Counted from the stretch's first letter, positions 1-8,188 are shown. The stretch is DNA of 64,000 nt from Humitalea sp050632385 (GCF_050632385.1 NZ_CP192599.1:248001-312000); one strand, 5' to 3'. Numbers and translations: made by a program. The notes: generated from the letters alone by a model not told the origin.

Positions 1-660
1 ACGGGGACCAACAGCACCTCGGCCGGCCTTGCCATCGCGACCTTGACGACGACGACCGGCGCGCGATCGCTGACCTTCGACAACACGCTGGCGCCCGCGA
101 ATGCCGAACAGGTGACCGTCACCTCCGGTGGCCGCACCTATGTCTTCGAATTCAACGACGGGTCCGCGCCCCTGGTCGCGCAGCCGAGTGCGACCCAGAC
201 CGTGTTCGACATCCAGTTCGTCGCGACCGACAGCCCGCTCACCATGATCTCCAACATGATGACCCGCATGCAGGGTGCGGGCATCGATGCCCAGCTCAAT
301 ACGCAGGGCCAGGTGATCGTCCGTGGTGCCGCCACGGCGCTGACGACCGACATCACGGGTGCCACGGCGGGCGTCGTGCCGGGTGGCACCGAGGCGATCG
401 CCGCCGTCGAGGGCGCCATCGACCTGATGGGCACCCGTCTCGCCAACCTCGGCGCCAACCTGCGCCAGGTCGAAGGCTTGCAGGAATTCACCGCCAAGCT
501 GAACGACTCGATCAAGGAAGGCATGGGCGCGCTGATCGACGCCGACCTGGCCGAGGAAAGCGCCCGCCTGAACAGCCTGCAGACCAAGCAGCAGTTGGCG
601 GTGCAATCGCTGTCCATCGCCAATGAGCAGAGCCAGGGCCTCTTGAGCCTGTTCCGCTGA
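1..660 (+). CDS. Flagellin, C-terminal part (5' end outside window)
   Basis: Flagellar filament subunit, exported by the flagellar type III apparatus and polymerised outside the cell. The frame is open from the first base, so the N-terminus lies upstream. Its last ~60 residues (AEESARLNSLQTKQQLAVQ... ending LLSLFR) are almost identical to the complete flagellin at 1534-2679 and form the C-terminal D0/D1 coiled-coil. The central region (ARSLTFDNTLAPANAEQVTV) is also shared but more diverged. The two genes are therefore paralogues from a duplication, with flbT between them. A GC-rich hairpin follows at 753-779. Confidence 0.93.
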   Translation, partial: TGTNSTSAGLAIATLTTTTGARSLTFDNTLAPANAEQVTVTSGGRTYVFEFNDGSAPLVAQPSATQTVFDIQFVATDSPLTMISNMMTRMQGAGIDAQLNTQGQVIVRGAATALTTDITGATAGVVPGGTEAIAAVEGAIDLMGTRLANLGANLRQVEGLQEFTAKLNDSIKEGMGALIDADLAEESARLNSLQTKQQLAVQSLSIANEQSQGLLSLFR

Positions 661-752
661 CCCCGGCTGGGGCGCCCGCCACGTTGCAACCGCCGTTCAC
701 ACACGGTTAGGCGGGGTGGTGTTCAATCGCGGCAACGGGACTCCAGGGGTCC

Positions 753-779
753 GGTGCCGGCGCCTTCGAGGCCGGCACC
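753..779. other. Hairpin between flagellin and flbT
   Basis: Perfect 9-bp inverted repeat GGTGCCGGC / GCCGGCACC with a 9-nt loop, in the 261-bp gap between the first flagellin and flbT. There is no T-run after it, so it is not a classical intrinsic terminator. It may end or stabilise the flagellin mRNA 3' end. Nothing else recognisable was found in this gap; in particular no sigma-54 type TGGCAC-N5-TTGC promoter was seen by eye. Confidence 0.5.
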
Positions 780-921
780 AATCGATTCGGGCAGCGGCTG
801 TCGGCCGCCGCTTCGGATCGGGGGCGGCTCACACGGGGCCGCCAGCGCCGCAGGATGCGGCATGGGGCGGGATTGTGGTCCGCAGGGGCCGCACGACCAG
901 GACCGATAGGAAAATCGAACC

Positions 922-1374
922 ATGTCCACGCTGGTGATCGAACTGCGTCAGGATGATTTGATGGTGATGAACGGGGCCTCCATGCGCTTCCGCAGCCGCA
1001 CGCGAATCGAACTCACCACCCGCGCGCGGTTTCTGTTCGGAAAGCAGGTGATGTCCCCGGAATCGGCCAATACGCCGGCGCGCCGGATCTATTTCGCGCT
1101 GCAATGCGCCTATGTCGGATCGGAAGAGGATCGCGACGGCGCCATGGATCAGTTGCGGGAGCTGATCGCGGATTTCCAGGTGGCCACGACCTCGACCCTG
1201 GCGCGTGCCATGCTCGACCGTGCGCTGACCCTGGCGGAGACCGACGACATGTATGCGGCGCTGAAACTGGTGCGGCGGGTGATGCAGCACGAGGCTTCGG
1301 TGCTGGTCGGTGATGGCGCTGTATCGCGTATCTCCATCACCGAGTCGGGGCGCGAGAATTCCGTGTCGCCTTAA
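922..1374 (+). CDS. flbT: Flagellin synthesis regulator FlbT
   Basis: FlbT (150 aa) is the alphaproteobacterial post-transcriptional regulator of flagellin; in Caulobacter it acts on the flagellin mRNA 5' leader until the hook is finished. The family hallmark TPARRIYF is at residues 51-58, the N-terminal beta-rich part carries the usual VMNGA segment, and the length matches the family. It lies between two flagellin genes and close to flaF, its usual partner. A purine stretch (AGGAAAA) precedes the ATG. Family assignment is firm; whether it represses or activates here cannot be read from sequence. Confidence 0.93.
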   Translation: MSTLVIELRQDDLMVMNGASMRFRSRTRIELTTRARFLFGKQVMSPESANTPARRIYFALQCAYVGSEEDRDGAMDQLRELIADFQVATTSTLARAMLDRALTLAETDDMYAALKLVRRVMQHEASVLVGDGAVSRISITESGRENSVSP

Positions 1375-1533
1375 GGAGTGATTCACCTTCACGGTCTCAT
1401 AAACCGTGCATCCCATCGGGCGCCAGGCGCCGTGATGGGGATGGGGGTTGCGGGAGGATCCGTGCCCCTCGCGCCGGGGGAGGACAAGATGTCCAGTCGT
1501 CCGGTGCGAACAGCCTGAAAGAGGAGAGGGCAT

Positions 1534-2679
1534 ATGTCCTCCATCAACACCAACGGCGCCGCCATGGCCGCCATCCGCTCGCTGACCACCATCGGCAAGG
1601 ACATGGGCAATACCCAGTCGCGCATCGAAAGCGGCTTGCGCGTCAACAAGGCCAACGACGACCCGGCGGTTTTCGCCATCGCGCAGAACATGCGCGCCGA
1701 CCTGAATTCCATGTCGGCGGTCAAGGACAGCCTGGCCTTCGGCAAGTCGGCCCTGACGGTCGCACGCGACGCCGCGACCTCGATCAGCAACGAACTCGGC
1801 AAGCTGAAGCAGACCGTGACCCAGGGCCAGCAGCAGGGCCTGGACGTGACGCAGATCAACACCCAGATCACGAATTCCCTCGCGAACATCGACGCTTTCG
1901 CCCGCACCGCCACCTTCAACGGCGTGAACCTGCTGACCGCGGGCGTCGGCGGCGTGCCGGGTGTCACCGGCACCAACCTGAACGTCGTGCGCGACATCCA
2001 GGGCACCAGCACCGCCATCACCGGCACCAACAGCACCGCGGCCGGCCTGACGCTGACGGGCCTGACCGCCACGACCGGCGCGCGCAAGCTGACCTTCGAC
2101 TCCACCCTCGCGCCCGCGAATGCCGAGCAAGTGACCGTGACCTCCGGCGGTCGCACGATGATCTTCGAGTTCAACGATGGTTCGGCCGCACTGACCGCCC
2201 AGCCGAATGCGACGACGGATGTGTTCGACGTGCAGTTCACGGGGACGGATTCGCCGCTGACCATGGTCTCGAACCTCATCACCAAGATGCAGGAGAACGG
2301 CTTGAGTGCCAGCCTCAGCAGCGCGGGCGAATTGGTCGTGGCCGGCAATGCCACGGCGATGACGACCACCATCACCGGCGCCACCGCCGGCACCGTGCCG
2401 GGCGGCACCGCGGCGATCACCGCGGTCGAGGGCGCGATCGACCTGATGGGCACGCGCCTGGCCAACCTCGGCGCCAATCTGCGCCAGGTCGAAGGCTTGC
2501 AGGAATTCACCGCCAAGCTGAACGACTCGATCAAGGAAGGCATGGGCGCGCTGGTCGATGCGGACCTGGCCGAGGAAAGCGCCCGCCTGAACAGCCTGCA
2601 GACCAAGCAGCAGCTCGCGGTGCAGTCCCTGTCCATCGCCAATCAGCAGAGCCAGGGCCTCTTGAGCCTGTTCCGCTGA
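1534..2679 (+). CDS. Flagellin
   Basis: Complete 381-aa flagellin. The N-terminal D0/D1 helix is recognisable (RIESGLRVNKANDDPAVFA at about 29-47) and the C-terminal helix ends LLSLFR. Between them is a ~110-residue Thr/Ala/Gly-rich region (about 165-280) that makes it longer than the ~275-aa Caulobacter flagellins and probably forms the surface-exposed part. A strong ribosome-binding site, AAGAGGAGAGG, lies 4-14 bases before the ATG. The 159-bp leader back to flbT is the likely target for FlbT control. It is followed by a UUCG-capped hairpin and then flaF. Confidence 0.96.
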   Translation: MSSINTNGAAMAAIRSLTTIGKDMGNTQSRIESGLRVNKANDDPAVFAIAQNMRADLNSMSAVKDSLAFGKSALTVARDAATSISNELGKLKQTVTQGQQQGLDVTQINTQITNSLANIDAFARTATFNGVNLLTAGVGGVPGVTGTNLNVVRDIQGTSTAITGTNSTAAGLTLTGLTATTGARKLTFDSTLAPANAEQVTVTSGGRTMIFEFNDGSAALTAQPNATTDVFDVQFTGTDSPLTMVSNLITKMQENGLSASLSSAGELVVAGNATAMTTTITGATAGTVPGGTAAITAVEGAIDLMGTRLANLGANLRQVEGLQEFTAKLNDSIKEGMGALVDADLAEESARLNSLQTKQQLAVQSLSIANQQSQGLLSLFR

Positions 2680-2687
2680 ACCACGGC

Positions 2688-2709
2688 GGGGCGGCGTTCG
2701 CGCCGCCCC
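2688..2709 (+). other. UUCG-capped hairpin after flagellin
   Basis: GGGGCGGCG, loop TTCG, CGCCGCCCC: a perfect 9-bp GC stem with the very stable UUCG tetraloop, starting 9 bases after the flagellin stop. No T-tract follows, so it more likely protects the abundant flagellin mRNA from 3' decay or reduces read-through into flaF than acts as a full terminator. Confidence 0.65.
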
Positions 2710-2746
2710 GGCCACCCCCAACAGGCCGTTCCAAAAAGGGAAGCCA

Positions 2747-3148
2747 ATGTCCGCCAGACGCTACGCCGCCACGCAGGTCGCAGTCGCCACGCCGCGGGAG
2801 ACGGAGCTTCGGGCCTTCCGCTTCGTCAATGGACTGCTGGCCGGCGCCAATGAAGATCTGCGCGCCCGCACGAATGCGCTGCACAAGACGCACCATCTCT
2901 GGGCCATCCTGCTGGCCGGGCTGCTGTCGCCCGGCAACGCCTTGCCGCAGGATCTGCGCGGCAATCTCGTCTCGCTCGGGCTCTGGGCGCAGAAGGAGGC
3001 GATGGCCCGCATCGGCACGGACGCCAGCCTTGAACCGCTGATGGCCCTGCATCGCGACATGATCGAAGCACTTGAATCACAGGCCCTGGCCGAACGTCCC
3101 ATGCCGCCGCCGGCGCGCCTGGCGGATCGTCTCGCCACCTCGGCCTGA
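2747..3148 (+). CDS. flaF: Flagellar biosynthesis regulator FlaF
   Basis: FlaF (133 aa) is the partner of FlbT and in Caulobacter is required for flagellin production, with reported flagellin-chaperone character. The family signature TPRETELRAFRFVNGLL is at 15-31, followed by the conserved LW and the NALP...LRGNLVSLGLWA segment at about 63-84. Co-directional with the flagellin and followed by the DUF1217 flagellar gene. An AAAAGGGAAGCC stretch before the ATG gives a fair ribosome-binding site. Confidence 0.93.
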   Translation: MSARRYAATQVAVATPRETELRAFRFVNGLLAGANEDLRARTNALHKTHHLWAILLAGLLSPGNALPQDLRGNLVSLGLWAQKEAMARIGTDASLEPLMALHRDMIEALESQALAERPMPPPARLADRLATSA

Positions 3149-3167
3149 CACAGAGGAGAGGCAGGCG

Positions 3168-3929
3168 ATGCTCGACGGTCTTGGTGCCCCCGCTGCCTGG
3201 GCCGTGATGAAGCGGACCGGCGATGCGCTGCAGACGCGCTTCACTGAGACCAAGACGAACACCGCAGATGCCGAGCGCCTGCGCGAACGCGCCACCAAAA
3301 TCACCACGGTGGAGGATCTGCTGAAGGACCGGCGCAGCCTTTCCGTCGTCCTCGAAGCCTTCCAGTTGGAAGGCGAGATCGACAAGAAGGCGATCCTGCG
3401 CAAGCTCATGACCGAGCCGCTGGACGATGAGAAAAGCTTCGCCAATCGCATGGCCGATCCGCGCTACACCCAGCTCGCGGCCGCCTTCGCCGGGCGCAGC
3501 GACGCGCCGCTGGGCAGCACCGCCCTGGTGGACAGCATCCTGCAGAAAGCGATGGTGAACCGCTTCGAAAAAGCCTCGGGCGATGCCAACCCCGGCATGC
3601 GCGCGGCGCTTTACTTCAAGCGCACCATCGGCGCCGTGACCAGCATCCCGCAGATCCTGTCCGACAAGGCGCTGACCGAGGTGGTGCGTGGCGGCCTTGG
3701 GCTGCCGGAACAATTTGGCCTGCTGGACTACGACAAGCAGAAGGCGATCCTGACGCGCCGCTTGGATCCCGCGACATTCAGCGACCCCAAGGCGATGGAT
3801 CGGCTGACGGTGCGCTACCTCAACCAGGTCGATTCCGCCGCCCCGACCAACCCGATCCTCGGGCTGCTATCGGGCGGGACGGGTTCCATGCCGGGGCTTC
3901 TGGGTCAACGCGTCTCCTTCAGCGTCTGA
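3168..3929 (+). CDS. DUF1217 flagellum-associated protein
   Basis: A 253-aa protein of the DUF1217 family, found next to flagellar genes in many alphaproteobacteria; the biochemical role is unknown. Visible features are the N-terminal LGAPAAWAVMKRTGDALQ segment and a helical body with KITTVEDLLKDRRSLSVVLEAF, a pattern repeated in this family. The ATG is placed after a GAGGAGAGG ribosome-binding site, 19 bases after the flaF stop. The frame stays open further upstream but overlaps flaF. Context supports a filament or hook-related role; that is inference. Confidence 0.85.
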   Translation: MLDGLGAPAAWAVMKRTGDALQTRFTETKTNTADAERLRERATKITTVEDLLKDRRSLSVVLEAFQLEGEIDKKAILRKLMTEPLDDEKSFANRMADPRYTQLAAAFAGRSDAPLGSTALVDSILQKAMVNRFEKASGDANPGMRAALYFKRTIGAVTSIPQILSDKALTEVVRGGLGLPEQFGLLDYDKQKAILTRRLDPATFSDPKAMDRLTVRYLNQVDSAAPTNPILGLLSGGTGSMPGLLGQRVSFSV

Positions 3930-3982
3930 CCCGCGCCCGCGTCGTTTGACGCGGCGCAGCAATCGCCGGACGATCCGCCCCG

Positions 3983-5038
3983 ATGGCTGATCCGACGACT
4001 GCCCCTCCCGCCTGGCCGCGGATGCTTTACACCACGGCGGCCGCCGTGGCGGGCGGCCTGCTGTTCTCGCTGCTGCATATTCCGCTGCCCTGGATGATCG
4101 GCTCGCTGATCGCCACCGCGGCGCTGATCTGGCGGACAGAGGCCGAGGCACCGCCCGGCGCGCGTCCCATTTCCCTCGTGCTGCTGGGCCTCGGCCTCGG
4201 CCAGACCTTCACGGGGCCGGTGATGGTCGCGGTGGTGGGGGCCTTGCCCGCGCTGGTGGTCGCGGGGGTCGTGACCATCGCCTCCGGCCTGCTGGTCGCG
4301 CGGCTGTTCATGTGGCTGGCCGATACCGACGCCCGCACCGGCTTCTTCTGCGCGGTGCCGGGCGGGATCGTGGTCATGGCGGTGCTCGGCCAACGCGCCG
4401 GGGCGCATGGGCCCAGCGTCACCTTGTCGCAGACCTTGCGCATGGTGCTGGTGGTGCTGGTGTTTCCGCCGCTGATCTCGCTGATCGCGCCACATGCCGC
4501 GGATGGGGCCTTTTCCGCGCCGCGCCCGGACGTCACCGCCTGGGGCTTGCCGGTGCTCTTGGCGGCGGGCACGGCCGTGGCCGTGCTGGCGAACAGGTTG
4601 GGCTTCGTGAACCCATGGATGCTCGGGCCGTGCTTCATGACGATCGGGCTCAGCGCCCTTGGGCTGATGCCGTCCGGCCTGCCGCTCTGGCTGGTCGATG
4701 CGGCGCAGATCGGCATGGGCATGACGCTCGGCCTGAAGCTGACGAAGCGCTTTTTGCTGGGATCGCGTCGCCTGCTGATCGCGTCGATACTGTCGACCCT
4801 TGCCTTGTCGGTGCTGCTGGCGGTGCTGGCGGTGCCGCTCGGCTGGGGCTTTGGGCTGCCGCCCACGGCGGTGGTGCTGGGCATGGCGCCTGGCGGCATG
4901 CCGGAAATGGCGATCACGGCCAAGGCGCTGGACCTGGCGGTGCCGCTGGTGCTGGGCTTCCACCTGACGCGGGTGGTCCTGTGCAACCTGTTGATCCAGC
5001 CGATCTGGAAGCTGGGCCTGCGCCTGGGTCTGGTGTGA
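3983..5038 (+). CDS. AbrB-family membrane protein (putative permease/regulator)
   Basis: A 351-aa polytopic inner-membrane protein with about ten hydrophobic segments in two homologous halves. Each half has a Gly/Pro-rich loop (LHIPLPWMIGSL near the start and LGMAPGGMPEMAITAKALDL near residue 300), typical of the AbrB/ammonia-monooxygenase-like family (COG3180). Members are often annotated as AbrB after an E. coli regulator of aidB, but transport is more likely. It stands alone, convergent with the Bug-type gene, with a palindromic cluster between them. Substrate unknown. Confidence 0.85.
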   Translation: MADPTTAPPAWPRMLYTTAAAVAGGLLFSLLHIPLPWMIGSLIATAALIWRTEAEAPPGARPISLVLLGLGLGQTFTGPVMVAVVGALPALVVAGVVTIASGLLVARLFMWLADTDARTGFFCAVPGGIVVMAVLGQRAGAHGPSVTLSQTLRMVLVVLVFPPLISLIAPHAADGAFSAPRPDVTAWGLPVLLAAGTAVAVLANRLGFVNPWMLGPCFMTIGLSALGLMPSGLPLWLVDAAQIGMGMTLGLKLTKRFLLGSRRLLIASILSTLALSVLLAVLAVPLGWGFGLPPTAVVLGMAPGGMPEMAITAKALDLAVPLVLGFHLTRVVLCNLLIQPIWKLGLRLGLV

Positions 5039-5042
5039 GGCC

Positions 5043-5154
5043 GGTCTAGAGCGTGATGGCCGTAGGCGCGCATGCGCCGAAGGGCTGAATCACGCGACAA
5101 AACAACAAGCTAGACCGCGATGCGTGAGCGAACGCGAACGCATCGCGGTCTAGC
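5043..5154. repeat. Nested palindrome cluster between convergent genes
   Basis: Nested inverted repeats: GGTCTAG (5043-5049) with CTAGACC (5110-5116); GCGTGAT (5051-5057) with ATCACGC (5089-5095); GGCGC/GCGCC around GCAT (5065-5078); and a perfect 17-bp pair (5109-5125 and 5138-5154, GCTAGACCGCGATGCGT) with a 12-nt loop. The last arm overlaps the stop codon of the downstream minus-strand gene. It fills the gap between convergent genes, so two-way termination is plausible, although there is no T-run. It may belong to a dispersed intergenic repeat family; no second copy was seen in the window. Confidence 0.7.
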
Positions 5155-6115
5155 CGGCCCTGGCCCCAAACCGCCGGGCCGCCCAGTCCCGCCAGATCGA
5201 AATGGCATCCGGCGTCGCGCAAAGCGACGCGAACAGCGCCGTCGCCTCCACCGGCCCCAGCAGCCGGAACCCTGCCTCCACGGCTTCCCGCGCGTCTTCC
5301 TCGGCAAAGCGTTGTGCCGCGCGGCGCCAGGCGGCGGCCTGGTCCGCCGGTGTCAGCGCCGGCAGCACCACAAGCCCACGCGACCGCAGCGCCGCCGCCC
5401 CGGCCAGCCCGGCATCACGCGCCGAGGCCGGCATGCCCGCCGTCAGATCGGCGAAGGCCGGCGGTGCCGCTTCGGCCACGGCATCGAAGCGGACCCAGGG
5501 TTCGGCACCGAGCGCCGCCACACGCAACGCCGGGCGCGGCCCGCAGATCATCAGCGCATCGGCGCGGTCGGTGCGAAAGGCCTCCTCGGCCGCCTCCTGC
5601 CCCCCGCCGGGGACGGGGATCGCCGGCACGCCCAGCAGGTCGAGCACGAAGATGGCGACCGCATCCGCCTGGTCCGGCGCCGAGATGGCGACCCGTACCG
5701 GCCGGCTGCTGCCATTCGGCCGTGGCCCCCGCCCGACCAGCCAGACAGGCTGGGCCAGCGCCACCAGGGGAATCCAGCCGGATGGGTCGAACCGCACGCG
5801 CGTGTCGCCGACCATCCGGGCATGCGTCGCGGCCCCCGGCAGCAGCAGCAGCGATCGTCCGTCCGGCCCATCGGTGGTCGCGAACCGATTGGCGGCGGTG
5901 ACGCCATCCGGGCCGCCCAATGCCTCGATCCGCAGCGCCACGGCATGGGGCATGTTGCGCGCAAGCCCCGCCGCCGCCCGGGTGGCGATGACGGCAAAGC
6001 CCCCGCCTTCGGGGCCGGGGATCATGAGCACGGCGGAATCGGCCGTCTGCGCATGAAGCGGGGGCGCGGCCGTGGCCGCAGCGATCGCAGCCAGCAGCGC
6101 CCGCCGCCCGGTCAT
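5150..6115 (-). CDS. Bug-type (TctC-like) periplasmic solute receptor
   Basis: A 321-aa protein with a cleavable signal (MTGRRALLAAIAAATAAPPLHA). The order of segments (GPEGGGFAVIATRAAAGL, then LGGPDGVTAANRFATTDGPDG, then LLLLPGAATHA) follows the Bug/TctC extracytoplasmic receptor fold used by tripartite tricarboxylate transporters, although the consensus VVENRPGAGG is degraded here. It is more diverged than the three Bug proteins at 24-32 kb. No TctA/TctB membrane genes are adjacent, so it is an orphan receptor or a sensor component. Its stop codon lies inside a palindrome. Confidence 0.75.
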   Translation of the reverse strand: MTGRRALLAAIAAATAAPPLHAQTADSAVLMIPGPEGGGFAVIATRAAAGLARNMPHAVALRIEALGGPDGVTAANRFATTDGPDGRSLLLLPGAATHARMVGDTRVRFDPSGWIPLVALAQPVWLVGRGPRPNGSSRPVRVAISAPDQADAVAIFVLDLLGVPAIPVPGGGQEAAEEAFRTDRADALMICGPRPALRVAALGAEPWVRFDAVAEAAPPAFADLTAGMPASARDAGLAGAAALRSRGLVVLPALTPADQAAAWRRAAQRFAEEDAREAVEAGFRLLGPVEATALFASLCATPDAISIWRDWAARRFGARAG

Positions 6116-6151
6116 CCGTGCCTGTCGCGGCAGAGGTGGGCTTGCCTGGCG

Positions 6152-6703
6152 CTAGTCATCATAGGCCAGCAAGGCTTCGAACGGGGCGTCGAGCCGTGCC
6201 CGCCCCGCGAGGAAGGTGAGTTCGATCAGCGCGGCGCACAGCGGCACCTCGGCCCCGGCCTCGCGCAGCAGGCGAACGCCGGCCGCCATGGTCCCGCCGG
6301 TCGCCAGCAGGTCATCGAGCAGCACGACCCGATCCCCCTTGGTGATGGCATCGGCCTGCATCTCGATCCGGTCGGTGCCGTATTCCAGGGCATAGGACAG
6401 GCCGATCGTCGCCCCCGGCAGCTTGCGCGGCTTGCGCAGCATGACGAAGCCGATGCCAAGCGCCGCCGCGACCGGCGCCGCGAGCAGGAAGCCGCGGCTT
6501 TCGATCCCCGCCAGCAGGGTCGGGCGGTGCGGTGCCACCATGGCCGACAGGCGCGCCACGGTATGCTGCCAGGCCGGCCCATGCCGCAGCAGGGTCGAGA
6601 TGTCGTAGAACAGGATCCCGGGCTTCGGGAAATCCGGGATGCCCCGGATATGCGCCTTGATGTCCATGTGCTGGTCCATCGCGGGGGTCATCGCATCGGC
6701 CAT
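6152..6703 (-). CDS. apt: Adenine phosphoribosyltransferase
   Basis: Converts adenine and PRPP to AMP in purine salvage; cytosolic. The 183-aa chain has the APT N-terminal signature (IRGIPDFPKPGILFYDIS at 19-36), the flexible-loop region MLRKPRKLPG, and the PRPP-binding motif VVLLDDLLATGGT at 126-138. The start is chosen because GAGGA lies about 8 bases upstream; starting at Met9 or Met13 would also leave a complete enzyme. Single gene, divergent from the DUF2842 gene. Confidence 0.96.
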   Translation of the reverse strand: MADAMTPAMDQHMDIKAHIRGIPDFPKPGILFYDISTLLRHGPAWQHTVARLSAMVAPHRPTLLAGIESRGFLLAAPVAAALGIGFVMLRKPRKLPGATIGLSYALEYGTDRIEMQADAITKGDRVVLLDDLLATGGTMAAGVRLLREAGAEVPLCAALIELTFLAGRARLDAPFEALLAYDD

Positions 6704-6858
6704 CCATGTTCCTCGTTCAGTCGCAACGGCTTGCCGGCCGCCGTGGGGGTCTTTCCGCCTATGGCATAGGCCGGGGCCACCGCCGGGCGCAACCTCGGCC
6801 GGTGGATGCGCCCAAGGGCGGGCTTGGCGCGAACCCCGGATCGGGCCATGTGGCGCGG

Positions 6859-7077
6859 ATGTCTCGTACCTGGATTGCCATCATCGCCGGCCTCGCCGGC
6901 TTCACCGCCTATGTCGCGATCGTGGTGGCGCTTGGCGACCATGTGCGTGGGCTGCCGTGGTTCGTCGAGTTTACGTATTTCGGCGTCGCCGGCTTCGCCT
7001 GGACCTGGCCGGTGCTGAAACTGATCGCCTGGGCGGTGCGCGATCCGCGCCGCGCGCCGGTCAGCCAGGTCGACTGA
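6859..7077 (+). CDS. DUF2842 small membrane protein
   Basis: A 72-aa protein with two transmembrane helices (WIAIIAGLAGFTAYVAIVVAL and FTYFGVAGFAWTWPVLKLIAW), matching DUF2842, a small alphaproteobacterial membrane family of unknown role. The frame extends upstream without an ATG of similar quality; the conserved start is at SRTWIAIIAG. The ribosome-binding site is weak. It is convergent with the porin-like gene, with a terminator hairpin in the gap. Confidence 0.78.
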   Translation: MSRTWIAIIAGLAGFTAYVAIVVALGDHVRGLPWFVEFTYFGVAGFAWTWPVLKLIAWAVRDPRRAPVSQVD

Positions 7078-7087
7078 GGGCCACAAG

Positions 7088-7123
7088 AAAAAGGGCGGGG
7101 GGAGGTTTCCCTCCGCCCCGCCC
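7088..7123 (-). terminator. Intrinsic terminator of the TorF-like porin gene
   Basis: Read on the minus strand, GGGCGGGG-C-GGAGG / CCTCC-CCCCGCCC form a GC stem of about 13 bp (one bulge) with a 4-nt loop, followed by TTTTTCTTG. It lies about 27 bases beyond the stop of the minus-strand gene. The T-run exists only on that strand. Confidence 0.8.
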
Positions 7124-7149
7124 CCTATCGTGCGGTTGCGACGACCCGC

Positions 7150-7917
7150 TCAGAACGGGCGCGACAGCGCCGCCATGAAGCGGTTGTTGCAGACCTTCAG
7201 CCCGCCGCACTGCGTCTCGCTGACGTCGGTGCCGTAGTAGCCGACCGACAGGATGAAGCCGGCGTAGACTTCGCGGCTGACCGACACGCCAAAGTTCAGG
7301 TAGTCGGGCGCGCCGAACTGCACGTTGTTCTGGATCCACTGGTAGCCCAGGCGACCCGACAGGGTGAATTCATAGGGCAGGGCGAGGTCGACGCCGCCCT
7401 CGATGTACCAGCCGGTGCCCGAATCGCCGAAGTAGCCGGGCGAATAGGCGACGGTGCCGAGCAGCTTGGCCGGTCCCACGGTGTAGTTGGCGCGGGCAAT
7501 GGCCTCGAAGAAGTCGAGCGGGTTGGCGTTGAACCGGCCGGGCGCGCCGCTGCTGCCCTCGTTCGAATAGCCCGGGTAGCCGTAGTAGGTCGCGCCGAGG
7601 TCGAGCTTCAGGTCGCCCAGGGCGAAGCGATAGCCGGCCGAGCCATCCAGTTCCTGCCGCGCATTCGTCCCGACGAAGGCGACGTTGCTCAGGAAGCCGC
7701 CGATATAGACGCCCGAGGAATGCTCGACATCGACCGTCAACTGGCCGGCGGGGCGGTTACGCGTCTGGCTGATGCCGCGAAACAGGTAGTCGGTGGCCGC
7801 GGCCGGGGTGACGGTGACCGTCGAGTCCAGCGCTGCGACTTCGGTCTGCGCCATGGCAGGCGCTGACAGCGCCATGCCTGCGGAAAGTGCAGCAGCCAGA
7901 AAAAACGACGTCTTCAT
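7150..7917 (-). CDS. TorF-family putative outer-membrane porin
   Basis: A 255-aa beta-barrel protein with signal peptide MKTSFFLAAALSAGMALSA ending AMA-Q. The mature part begins with the family signature AATDYLFRGISQTRNRPAGQ and alternates polar and aromatic residues in amphipathic strands (YIGGFLSNVAF, GATYYGYPGYS, YAGFILSVGYYGTDVS), ending in the C-terminal Phe typical of outer-membrane proteins. This matches the TIGR02001/TorF porin-like family; the substrate is unknown. The start is the second of two close ATGs, 9 bases after GAGAGG; the alternative adds two residues. Monocistronic with its own terminator. Confidence 0.9.
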   Translation of the reverse strand: MKTSFFLAAALSAGMALSAPAMAQTEVAALDSTVTVTPAAATDYLFRGISQTRNRPAGQLTVDVEHSSGVYIGGFLSNVAFVGTNARQELDGSAGYRFALGDLKLDLGATYYGYPGYSNEGSSGAPGRFNANPLDFFEAIARANYTVGPAKLLGTVAYSPGYFGDSGTGWYIEGGVDLALPYEFTLSGRLGYQWIQNNVQFGAPDYLNFGVSVSREVYAGFILSVGYYGTDVSETQCGGLKVCNNRFMAALSRPF

Positions 7918-8056
7918 GGGCATGTACCTCTCTTGTGCTTCACTTGACGGCATATCCTAGCAATTTCCGTGCGAGCGCAAGTTAAACGCCCACCATTTGG
8001 GCGTAATCCGGCAACAGTGTTGCAATGCGGCGACAGTGCGCGGCGGGGCAGGGGCC

Positions 8057-8096
8057 AAAAAGCAAACCCCGCCACGGAGACCGTGACGGGGTTGCT
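8057..8096 (-). terminator. Intrinsic terminator downstream of tRNA-Pro
   Basis: On the minus strand AGCAACCCCGTCACGG / CCGTGGCGGGGTTTGCT form a long stem with a 3-nt loop, followed by TTTTTGG, 16 bases beyond the tRNA 3' end. The rest of the 7918-8340 interval holds the porin upstream region and the tRNA; nothing else was recognised in it. Confidence 0.85.
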
Positions 8097-8111
8097 GGCG
8101 CTTGGCGGATT

Positions 8112-8188
8112 TGGTCGGAGTGAGAGGATTCGAACCTCCGGCCCCTGCGTCCCGAACACAGTGCTCTACCAGGCTGAGCTACACTCCG
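8112..8188 (-). tRNA. tRNA-Pro (anticodon CGG)
   Basis: A 77-nt cloverleaf with CGGAGTG/CACTCCG acceptor stem, D-arm GCTCAGCCTGGTAGAGC, anticodon arm CTGTG-TTCGGGA-CGCAG with anticodon CGG (reads CCG), T-arm with GTTCGAATC, discriminator A and an encoded CCA end. Pro is the expected identity for anticodon CGG. A strong terminator follows it. It is the only tRNA found in the window. Confidence 0.97.

Noticed and set aside
1375..1533. Sigma-54 or sigma-28 promoter for flagellin
   Set aside because: No TGGCAC-N5-TTGC and no convincing TAAA-N15-GCCGATAA by eye; the leader holds a good ribosome-binding site only.
1389..2642. 417-aa minus-strand frame opposite the flagellin
   Set aside because: Mirror of the flagellin codons; no domain and no ribosome-binding site.
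829..2721. Long minus-strand frame (630 aa) opposite flagellin and flbT
   Set aside because: Antisense shadow of high-GC genes; repetitive Gly/Arg/His composition, no family features, and it covers three well-supported plus-strand genes.
5120..6769. 549-aa plus-strand frame across the Bug-type gene and apt
   Set aside because: Arg/Pro/Gly-rich shadow; the minus strand carries recognisable proteins over the same interval.
8057..8096. Possible riboswitch or small RNA near tRNA-Pro
   Set aside because: It is explained by a simple intrinsic terminator for the tRNA.
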